6,039 nucleotides of DNA from Planctomycetota bacterium (lineage in GTDB: Bacteria > Planctomycetota > UBA1135 > GCA-002686595): positions 1 to 6,039 of the forward strand of contig JADJQU010000025.1 of assembly GCA_016712565.1 (NCBI GenBank). The letters run 5' to 3'. Every line of letters begins with the position of its first letter. Positions within the stretch are counted from its first letter, which is position 1. Below, in pieces: positions 1 to 5,707 of this stretch. Position numbers and translations under genes: made by a program. The notes under the pieces were generated by a model. That model was not told the origin of the DNA. It saw only the letters and a program-made list of their open reading frames with translations, and made no database searches.

Positions 1-554
1 AGACCGGGCCCACCTTGCTGGTGATCTGAAGGCGGTCAGAGGTGTCGCCATGCTCGGACAGCGGGTCGTTGCCGGCGTTCCAGACCATGCCGGCGCCCCA
101 CGCCACCGGCACGCGGCCGAAGCGGACGCGGCCGATCTCCGTGTCCAGCTCGCCCCAGGCGCGCGTGACCGCGATGTTCTGGAGGGTCGCCCCGCACTCC
201 TCGGTGGTCGGCGCCTGGACGGCCTGCGTCCAGGCGGTCGCCACGTCGTCGCCCGTCACCGGGTCGGTCGTGACCGCCCTCGTCGCCCCAGCTCACGTAG
301 AGCAGCAGGTCGAGCTGCGCGCGGAATCGAGACGTTTCTGGCTCTTGCACCAGCCGGGCTCGAGGCCGCAGCCGGTTGTCCCAGCCGAACGAGGCTGCCC
401 TCAGCGTAGGCGTTCGTGTCGGAGAGCGAGGAGTCGAAATAGCGGGCACGGCTGCGGAAGTGGTCCGTCCCAGACGAGCTCGGTTGCAGACGCGGACGTC
501 CGGGGCGAGGAGCAGGAGGAGCGCGGCAGTTCGACCCGACAGGAGGCGTCTCAA
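1..554 (-). CDS. Secreted, probable outer-membrane beta-barrel-like protein (5' part, frameshifted)
   Basis: Only the N-terminal part is inside the window; the gene continues past base 1. Reading the minus strand and changing frame near 490, 385 and 270 gives one coherent protein. It has a signal peptide (MRRLLSGR, then a hydrophobic AALLLLLAP stretch), then TELVWDG, FRSRARYFDSSLSDTNAYAEG, LDLLLYVSWGDEG, TTDPVTGDDVATAWTQAV, a segment around RAWGELDTEIGRVRFGRV, and PVAWGAGMVWNAGNDPLSEH. The alternating aromatic and polar residues and the WGAGMVWNAGNDP motif are typical of outer-membrane barrels. It recalls an uncharacterised myxobacterial outer-membrane family that I remember as TIGR04551 (from memory, not searched). 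The start is uncertain: TTG at 554 gives a normal signal peptide, while an in-frame GTG at 596 has a better AGGA ribosome site but a long n-region. It is divergent from the small gene at 684. Export is fairly sure, the family moderately so, and the function is unknown. Confidence 0.6.
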
Positions 555-683
555 AGGGTGTGCCTGCTTTGCAGAAGGGGAACCCGACCACAGCACGCGG
601 GGATCCTGGCCGTCAAGGAATGCGGCTCCCGCGGCTCTCCGCGATGCGATATGCTGCCTCCACGTGAGCGGAGGGTAAGGCGG
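555..683. promoter_or_regulatory. Divergent intergenic region
   Basis: This 129-base gap separates the minus-strand outer-membrane-type gene from the plus-strand small membrane protein gene, so it must hold both promoters unless either gene is read from further away. It is GC-rich and I see no convincing -35/-10 pair. Near the plus gene there is a strong ribosome binding site, GGAGG at 670-674, nine bases before the ATG at 684. A CACGTG palindrome lies at 661-666. Confidence 0.4.
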
Positions 684-932
684 ATGCTTCGCGTTCTGAA
701 ACGCATCTGGCGCGCGTGGAAGAGTTTCGCGCACGCGCTGGTCAAGGGGCCAGTCCTGGATCCTCATGGCCATCGCCTCGTCGTCGCCATCACGCCCGTC
801 GCGCTCAGCTTCAAGCTGCTGTTCAAGCCCGATCCGCTCGACGAGGCGGCGGCGGACCCGAAGCTGCCCACCTACGGGCGGCCGGTGCGCGCCCGTCTGC
901 AGGACATCCGATCGGCACAGCGCCCCTGGTAG
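684..932 (+). CDS. Small single-helix membrane protein of the kind found beside SxtJ/DUF5989 genes
   Basis: About 82 residues, starting at an ATG with a good GGAGG site. The N-terminus MLRVLKRIWRAWKSFAHAL is basic and aromatic. A hydrophobic helix follows (VVAITPVALSFKLLF), then a short polar tail with PDPLDE, a proline-rich TYGRP segment and the ending RSAQRPW. From memory this layout (RxWRxWKxFAH, one helix ending in a DPL motif, short proline-rich tail) matches small uncharacterised proteins that sit with SxtJ and DUF5989 genes in envelope-polymer clusters. Between about 751 and 770 another frame fits better (KGQSWILMA instead of KGPVLDPHG), which implies two compensating indels that leave the open frame intact. 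It converges on the DUF5989 gene; such genes are more often codirectional. A terminator-like hairpin begins at its stop codon. The function is unknown; an inner-membrane scaffold role is only a guess. Confidence 0.6.
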   Translation: MLRVLKRIWRAWKSFAHALVKGPVLDPHGHRLVVAITPVALSFKLLFKPDPLDEAAADPKLPTYGRPVRARLQDIRSAQRPW

Positions 933-962
933 CCCTTTCTCGCCCCCGGCGCGAAAGGGCTA
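930..962. terminator. Hairpin at the end of the small membrane protein gene
   Basis: A perfect 10-base inverted repeat (TAGCCCTTTC at 930-939 against GAAAGGGCTA at 953-962) encloses a 13-base GC-rich loop that can pair further (CGC with GCG). It begins on the stop codon of the plus-strand gene. Only a weak T-rich stretch (TTGTTG) follows, so it is not a textbook intrinsic terminator. In the convergent setting it may serve either strand. Confidence 0.6.
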
Positions 963-972
963 GTTGTTGCTG

Positions 973-1050
973 GCCGCGGAGCTCGCCTCTGGCGCCAGGA
1001 ATGTGGTTCGTGTCCGTCTTGACACCGCAACGCCAGAGACTATCCGCGGC
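973..1050. repeat. Nested inverted repeat, 78 bases, noncoding
   Basis: There are two concentric perfect 8-base arms. The outer pair is GCCGCGGA (973-980) with TCCGCGGC (1043-1050). The inner pair is CTCTGGCG (987-994) with CGCCAGAG (1031-1038). The internal loops are 6 and 4 bases. A third pair, GTGTC (1010-1014) with GACAC (1021-1025), closes a six-base apical loop. This predicts one long interrupted stem in DNA or RNA. It lies between convergent gene ends where no protein is expected. It could be a mobile palindrome of the REP/MITE type, a structured 3' UTR or small RNA, or a terminator. Confidence 0.55.
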
Positions 1051-1075
1051 GCGGCCTCCGGCCCGCTCGCCAGGG

Positions 1076-1112
1076 GGCACAAAGTCGGGTTTTCGGCACC
1101 TGGCTTTGTGCC
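1076..1112. repeat. REP-like palindrome
   Basis: A perfect 9-base inverted repeat (GGCACAAAG at 1076-1084, CTTTGTGCC at 1104-1112) spans a 19-base loop. With a bulge the stem can be lengthened by CAGG (1071-1074) and CCTG (1118-1121). An alternative fold pairs GGCAC (1095-1099) with GTGCC (1108-1112). Size, GC content and intergenic position just downstream of a stop codon match repetitive extragenic palindromes, which RAYT transposases act on; a RAYT gene lies at the right end of the window. I saw only one clear copy here, so repetitiveness is not shown. A terminator for the minus-strand operon is the main alternative. Confidence 0.5.
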
Positions 1113-1115
1113 TGC

Positions 1116-1135
1116 CACCTGCTAGATGACAGGTG
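1116..1135. repeat. Short inverted repeat at the end of the DUF5989 gene
   Basis: CACCTG (1116-1121) pairs with CAGGTG (1130-1135) across an eight-base loop that contains the likely TAG stop of the DUF5989 gene. It directly adjoins the REP-like hairpin, so the two may work together as a 3'-end structure for the minus-strand operon. Confidence 0.35.
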
Positions 1136-1297
1136 TAGATGAAGGGCAGGACCGGGGAGCTCTCGGCGAAGAGGATCAGGCCCACCAGCAGCGCCAGGAC
1201 GAGGATGATCGGCGTCATCCACCGGGGCCTTGTGGACGATGAAGTCGAGGAATTCGCGGGCGATGCCCTTGCGCTCGTTGGGGATCATCTCGGACAT
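1122..1297 (-). CDS. DUF5989 family small membrane protein (frameshifted)
   Basis: About 58 residues. The N-terminus MSEMIPNERKGIAREFLDF is followed by IVHK; after one base is dropped near 1222 the frame continues as RWMTPIILVLALLVGLILF, then AESSPVLPFIYT. A short amphipathic start, a basic-aromatic step, one transmembrane helix and a terminal PFIYT are the hallmarks of DUF5989 as I know it. Family members usually end two or three residues after FIYT. Here the frame runs on without a stop, but a TAG at 1122-1124 is reached if the bases after FIYT carry a second indel, so I place the end there. The ATG has an AGGAG site six bases upstream. The gene follows the GT39-like gene by 44 bases and is the last of the minus-strand run. 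DUF5989 genes are known to sit beside sxtJ-like and carbamoyltransferase genes in polysaccharide or natural-product clusters; no biochemical role is established. Confidence 0.75.
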
Positions 1298-1303
1298 GGC
1301 GTA

Positions 1304-1308
1304 CTCCT
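1304..1308 (-). promoter_or_regulatory. Ribosome binding site of the DUF5989 gene
   Basis: AGGAG on the minus strand, six bases before the ATG at 1297. It fixes that ATG as the start. The intercistronic gap also carries a small GC hairpin (CCCGC/GCGGG around 1315-1325). Confidence 0.6.
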
Positions 1309-1341
1309 GGCCCCCGCTGCGGGAGCGCCTCGCGCCCTACG

Positions 1342-2749
1342 TTACCACGCTTCGCCGCCCGACGGCAGCTCGCGCGGATCCAGAAGCGCGTCCCCAGGGC
1401 CGGGATCTCGACGACCTCTCCGGGGCCGGCGCGCCAGTCCACCACCAGGCCCGCGGTCTCGGCGCCCGCCTCGCCCGGCTCGAAGACGAGGTTCTCCAGC
1501 CCCTCGTGCTCCAGCCAGGGGCGCAGGTGCTGGATCCAGGGGAGGGTGGTCTGCGTCTCGCAGGGGACCTCCGGCGCGTCGATCACCAGGATAGAGCCTG
1601 GGTTCCCCGCCACGGCCCGCCACCTCCGGCAGCCCAGAAAGTCGTCCGGCTGGGGCGGCCGCCAGCCAGCGCTGCACCGCAGCCGCTGGCCATCTCCTGA
1701 ATCAGCACCGGCGGCGGGCCCTTCGTCAGCGGAGCCCGCAGCCAGCCAGGCGCTCGCCAGCCCGCCCCAGCCCGCCGCCTCCAGCGCCGGCCTGCGGGTG
1801 CTGGCCAGGGCCACGCCGATCAGCGCGGCGGGCACCGGACCAGGGGGGCGCGAGCGCGGGTACTTTTTGGCACGGCGGCGAGCAGCCCGAGCCCCAGCGC
1901 CAGCGTCAACAGCGGCAGGGCGGCGCGCGCCCGTGGGCAGGTGAAGACGCCCAGGACTAGCGCGACGAGCAGGACCGGCCCCAGCCCCGTCCAGGCCAGC
2001 GCCATCGGGTAGTAGGCGATGTGCTGGGCCGACGTGGCCTGCCCGTCCGAGGGCGCCGAGGCCGCGCCGTAAGCAAACTGCGCCCAGGTGGTCGCGTACC
2101 AGGGGCCCGCCACCAGCCCACCCGACCAGCAGGGCCCAGCCGGCCTGCCGCCCGGGCTTCCAGATTGCCCCAGAGCGTCGGCGCCAGCGCGTGGATTCAC
2201 GAAGGTCTGTTCAGAGCAGCCCCAGCCCCAGCGCGAGGCCGAGCTGCGCAGGCGCGCGCGCGGCCGGGCTGCTCCACCGCCCGCAGCGCCGCGAGCAGGG
2301 TGAGCGCCGTCCAGCCCGCCAGCGCCCCCGGCATGAAGGCGCGGGCGAGGCCGTTGCCCTCGGGCAGGAGCAGCGCAGCCAGAAAGCGCCGGAGAAGGCG
2401 ATGTCTGCCCGATTCGGCGCTACGAAGCGCGTGGCGACCCTCCCCGCGGCCCAGGCCCCGAGCAGGGCCCAGCCCAGGTTCAGCGCGCGCGCGCGACCGG
2501 GCTGCCCCTCGCCCCTCACGCAGATCGAAGACGAAGAGAGCGGCGGCGCCGATGTGGCCGAGCTCGTCGCCGTCGGGCAGGCCACGATCCTGCCTTATCC
2601 AGAGGATCGAGAGGGCCACCCAGACCACGGCGAGGGTCGCGCACAGCCAGCGTGTGCGCCCTCTGGATAACTCCCGCCCACGCTGTGGACGGATGGCGAT
2701 TCCGTGGTGTTGAGAAGTCCTCCTCTCGCGCTCGATTAGGATGCTTCAT
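1342..2749 (-). CDS. GT39/PMT-like integral membrane glycosyltransferase (multiply frameshifted)
   Basis: The reconstructed protein has about 470 residues. It should transfer a sugar from a polyprenyl-phosphate carrier onto an acceptor on the outer face of the inner membrane. The first helix (RWLCATLAVVWVALSILWI) is followed by a short loop, GLPDGDELGHIGAA, whose DxDExxH pattern matches the acidic first-loop motif of PMT/ArnT-type GT-C enzymes. Further hydrophobic segments include ALNLGWALLGAWAAGRVATR, a stretch with FMPGALAGWTALTLLAALRA, LGLALGLGLL, a loop with VAGPWYATTWAQFAYG and YYPMALAWTGLGPVLLVALV, and LLTLALGLGLLAAVPKK. The C-terminal 130 or so residues are soluble (SILVIDAPEVPCETQTTLPW and onward) and end LDPRELPSGGEAW before TAA. 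At least six frame changes are needed. One falls in A5 near 1865, where A6 would give the family-typical VPKKYPR. The ATG at 2749 (MKHPNRAREED) is chosen because it starts 18 bases after the upstream stop; it requires a frameshift before helix 1. Confidence 0.75.
2595..2670. repeat. 11-base inverted repeat inside the start of the GT39-like gene
   Basis: TTATCCAGAGG (2595-2605) and CCTCTGGATAA (2660-2670) are exact reverse complements 54 bases apart. Each arm contains a nine-base near-match (TTATCCAGA) to the DnaA box, and a perfect TTATCCACA lies at 2775-2783. The arms fall in coding sequence on either side of the first transmembrane helix. This may be chance. Confidence 0.4.
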
Positions 2750-2767
2750 CGGCCTATATTGGCTGTG

Positions 2768-4680
2768 TTACAAGTTATCCACAGGCTTGCCCACATCTTG
2801 TCCGCCAGGGACAGGATCGAACCTGCCACTGCGGAGAAATATCACCACCCCGATCAGGGCCAGGATGGAAGCGCGATGCTCAGAGCCGGCCGGCGAACGC
2901 TCGTCGCAGCGGCGGCGAGGGCAGGCCCAGAGACGGCGACCAGGGGAGAAATAGTGGCTGGGGTGGTGATCGACCGTACAGAGGATCAGCGGTAGGCGCC
3001 GAGCTGCCCAGCAGGAAAGCCGTTGCGCGTCGCGCTGGGCTGGGCGGCGCAAAGAGCCCGACGAAGGCCAGCAGGGCCGCGCCGCCGCAGTAGCGCAGCA
3101 GCGTCGCGTAGAACTCCGGCACCCGCGGCAGCAGCGAAGACGGCTGGTAGTCGCCGTGCCAGTGCTCGGGGAAGATCTCGAAGTAGACGATGAAGCCCAC
3201 GTCCTCCATGTGGCCAGCCAGCAGCAGCGCGAGCCCGCCCGCCGCCGTGATCGCCGCGGAGACGCCGAGCCTGCGCAGGCTGCCCAGGGGCCGGACCCGG
3301 TGAGGAGCGCCCAGGTGGCGGCGAGGATCAGCACCACCGGCCCGCCCGGATAGCGCAGCAACGCCGCCGCGACGCCCAGCCCGCCGAACCAGCCCGGTCG
3401 GTCGCCCGCCAGCGCCGCCGCGGCGGCGATCAGCGCCCCCGCGTACAGGCTGTCGGAAATTGGTGCTCCCCGGCTCGATCATCAGGAGGCCGTGGCTCAC
3501 CGTCATCGCCGCCGGCAGGCTAGCGCGGCGCCGCGCGCGACGGGGACGAGGACGCCCATCAGGCGCACGGCGCAGAGGCCGACCAGGAGGGGATCACCCC
3601 GAGGAAGAGCGTGTTCGCTCGGCAGAATCGGGCAGCACCCACAGCGTCACCAGCGCGAGATCGGGCTCCAGCCCGGCGGCTGGTTGAGCGTGATCCACCG
3701 ATCCGCGAGCAGCTCCTCCGCCCAGACTGGTTCTCCACCGGTTCAAAGAGCTGGTAGTAGTGGACGTAGCGCAGCTCGCCCGCGGCGTGCAGCGACCAGA
3801 CGGCGTCGGTGCCGGGGAGCAGGTAGATCGTCGCCTGGGGCGGGTCCACCTTCAGTTGCAGCGCCTCCCCGGGCGCCGGTCAGGTCCACCATCATCCCCG
3901 CCACCCCGGCGCAGGTAGCGGCGCACCGGCCCCCTCCTCGGCGACCTCGGTGACCGAGGGCTCGACCGTGACGCGCATCTGCCCGACGGTGAGCGCGCTT
4001 CCGACGGGGCCGCGGATGGCCAGGGCGATCCGTCCCGCGCGCGCCCTCGGGGGCGAGCAGGGTGGGGCGGGTCGTGTCGGCGTCAGCCGCCGCGCGCCGG
4101 ACTCCGGCCAGCCGATGAGCGCGTCGGAGGCCCAGCCCTCGCCCGGCGTCAGGGGCAGCGCCTCGCGGCCCTCGGCGTCCGCGCCCTCCAGGTACCAGTG
4201 CCCGTCCAGCGGGCGGGCGAGGTCGCGCGCCTTCCAGCCACCGACGAAGAGCACGGCCAGCGCCACCAGCAGGGCCGCGCGCCGCTCGCCCCCGCGGCGT
4301 AGGCGTCGGCATTGGCGCCCGGCGCGCCAGGATCAGCCCGCCCACGCCCCAGGCCAGCGCCAGCCCGAGCTGCGCCCAGGCGGCGGCTCCCTCCCGCAGG
4401 CCCACCTCCCGCGCCAGCGCAACGTCGATCCAGGTGAAGCCCAGGCCGAGCCAGGCGGCGTCCAGCCCCACTTGTAGTCGGCTCACCGGGCGCGCCCGCG
4501 CCAGCCAGAGCGCCCAACCCAGCCCCGGCGCCCAGAGCAGGCCGGGCAGCGCGAGGATGGCGATCAGCGCCCAGGGACGCGCTGGGTCAATGGCGGCAGG
4601 TCGGGAGAGGCGCGCGGCGCCATCGCAGCAGCGCCAGCGCCGAGCAACAACGGCCCCAGCACGAGCAGGGCGCGCCTCAA
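2768..4680 (-). CDS. Large multi-pass glycosyltransferase-like membrane protein with a central extracytoplasmic domain (frameshifted)
   Basis: Reconstructed length is about 635 residues. The order is four hydrophobic segments (ALLVLGPLLLGAGAAAMA; WALIAILALPGLLWAPGLGW; around WAQLGLALAWGVGGLILARR; LLVALAVLFVGGW); then about 190 residues that look soluble and beta-rich (DGHWYLEGADAEGREALPL, GRIALAIRGPVGSALTVGQM, DPPQATIYLLPGTDAVWSL, ELRYVHYYQLFEPVE, DRWITLNQPPGWSPD); then a helical part (TLFLGVIPLLVGLCAVRLMG, MTVSHGLLMIEP, a SDSLYAGALIAAAAALAG segment, AALLRYPGGPVVLILAATWA, PRVPEFYATLLRYCGGAALL, ILCTVDHHPSHYFLPLV, ALILALIGVVIFLR). The second half follows the GT-C pattern, with a short loop then LLRYP and a late P-x-HYFLPL segment. 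No clear catalytic acidic pair was found, so glycosyltransferase is an inference from layout. The TTG start at 4680 shares the bases TTGA with the upstream stop, implying translational coupling, but it lacks a ribosome site; a GTG at about 4688 in another frame is possible. At least six frame changes are needed. Two adjacent genes joined by errors cannot be excluded. Confidence 0.6.
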
Positions 4681-5042
4681 GGAGGGCCACGGCGAACGGT
4701 GGTCTCGTCGTCCTCGGGCAGCCGGTCGGCCAGCGCCAGCACGAGCGCCGGCGCCTCCGCGTAGAGCGCATGCGCCAGCCCTGGCTCGACCCGCGCGCGC
4801 AGGCCGTCCAGCCGCACCTGCTCCCGCGCGCCGGTGCTCGGGTCCTCCACCACCAGCACGGCCACCCCGGAGACCGCCACGAACCACTCCCCGCCGCGCG
4901 CATGCCAGTGGTGGCCGCGCGACGTGCCCGGCCGCAGCTCGACCCAGGTAGGACCTCGCCTCCACCGGCCCCGGCCAAACTTGGAGAGCGCGCCGCGGGC
5001 GTCCTCGCGGATCTCCACCGGCTCTGTACGGATGAGGGGCAT
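4677..5042 (-). CDS. Stand-alone RmlC-type cupin, polysaccharide-biosynthesis type
   Basis: A protein of 121 residues from an ATG with a weak GGAG site. After MPLIRTEPVEIREDARGALS comes the cupin core: a RGHHWHARGGEWFVAVSGVA segment carries the HxH plus Glu metal-binding pattern of cupin motif 1, and LAHALYAE supplies the later His. DGLRARVEPGLAHALYAEA followed by an Asp/Glu-rich tail (LPEDDETT) resembles the C-terminal cupin of CapF-like enzymes and other nucleotide-sugar 3,5-epimerase or ketoisomerase relatives. It may modify or bind a sugar nucleotide in the cytoplasm for the glycosyltransferase genes that follow it. Around residues 23-35 (GRWRRGPTWV) the other frame reads GPVEARSYLVELRPGTSRG if a G is removed from a GGG run, so two compensating indels probably corrupt this stretch. 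It follows the RDD gene by 55 bases, and its stop overlaps the next start. The catalytic type cannot be fixed from sequence alone. Confidence 0.75.
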   Translation of the reverse strand: MPLIRTEPVEIREDARGALSKFGRGRWRRGPTWVELRPGTSRGHHWHARGGEWFVAVSGVAVLVVEDPSTGAREQVRLDGLRARVEPGLAHALYAEAPALVLALADRLPEDDETTVRRGPP

Positions 5043-5097
5043 CGGCGCTCCGAGGGAGGAGGATACACCACCGCCCGGGTGTCGCGCCGAGACCTGC

Positions 5098-5630
5098 TCA
5101 GGACCGGCCTTTGGAGGTCGTTACCCGGACCACCTTCGTCCCCGCGATCACGTCGTGCAGGCAGCGGCGGTCAGACCGGAAGACGAAGAGGGCGTCGATG
5201 AGCAGCGCGAGGCTGCCCAGCAGGCCGCACGTCAGGACGTTCAGGACATTGGTGACGCCGAGGGAGACCCAGGAGCGCAGGAACACGCCGGACATGAAGT
5301 CCACGGGGCGGCCGTCCAACCGGACGACGCCAGGATCCAGCAGCCACTTGCCCAGGGTCTCGCCGCGCCGGGCCATCCTCCACCACTGGTAGGTCTGCGG
5401 CCAGGGGAAACGGCACGATCATCAGCAGCTTCGTCTCGGCTGTTGGACTCCAGCCACTGCGCCATCACCGCCGTCAGGAGCGCGCCTATCGCGTAGGCGA
5501 AGAACAGGAGCGTCCCGTCGATCAACGTCGCGAACAGACGCGCGCCGAGCGAGCCGAGGTTCAGGTCGTCCTGTTCCTCGACGGACCGGGCTCGCGCGCG
5601 GAGAGGCTGGTAAGGGTTCCGAGCATCCAT
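5098..5630 (-). CDS. RDD family membrane protein (frameshifted)
   Basis: About 177 residues. The start MDARNPYQPLRARARSVEEQ (an NPYQP opening is usual for short RDD proteins) leads to helix 1, LGARLFATLIDGTLLFFAYA, which holds the conserved Arg and Asp, then IGALLTAVMAQWLES. After frame changes near 5435 and 5400 it continues as LLMIVPFPL, PQTYQWWRMARRGETLGKWL, VVRLDGRPVDFMSGVFLRSW and helix 3, VLTCGLLGSLALLIDALFVF, and ends with RSDRRCLHDVIAGTKVVRV, the family's closing HD-GT-VV signature. RDD proteins are three-helix inner-membrane proteins; some have been linked to transport or ion exchange, and most have no known role. An in-frame ATG at 5648 would add six residues, but neither ATG has a good ribosome site; 5630 is preferred for its family-like N-terminus. 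It is the first gene of the minus-strand run and divergent from the transposase gene. Whether it belongs functionally with the glycan genes is unknown. Confidence 0.82.
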
Positions 5631-5707
5631 GGCGTGAACATAGCGCATCGCGAAGGAATCAAGTTGATCTCATTTTGTTTTCTCGCCTACCGCGATATAC
5701 GCCACCA
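5631..5707. promoter_or_regulatory. Divergent intergenic region between RDD and RAYT genes
   Basis: A 77-base gap that is clearly AT-richer than the rest of the window. It carries TTGATC at 5664-5669 and an AT-rich GATATA at 5694-5699, but their spacing (24 bases) is too long for a standard sigma-70 promoter. It is the most likely place for the promoter of the five-gene minus-strand block and for that of the transposase gene. No Shine-Dalgarno site precedes the ATG at 5708. Confidence 0.35.

Noticed and set aside
42..683. Long plus-strand open frame upstream of the small membrane protein
   Set aside because: Its translation is low-complexity, Arg/Pro/Ser-rich and antisense to a coherent signal-peptide protein. 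Only the part from the ATG at 684, which has a good ribosome site, looks real.
823..1121. Extension of the DUF5989 frame to 131 residues
   Set aside because: Beyond PFIYT the sequence crosses the REP-like palindrome and the nested repeat, is unlike anything in the family, and probably results from a lost stop caused by an indel near 1125.
2021..2713. 230-residue plus-strand open frame
   Set aside because: It is antisense to the GT39-like gene, very rich in Arg, Ala and Pro, and has no recognisable motif. It is a typical GC-rich shadow frame.
2775..2783. Perfect DnaA box as evidence for a replication origin
   Set aside because: It lies in the last codons of a glycosyltransferase-like gene (reading PVDNL then stop). 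Only imperfect boxes are nearby, there is no AT-rich unwinding region, and no dnaA, dnaN, rpmH or parAB gene is in view.
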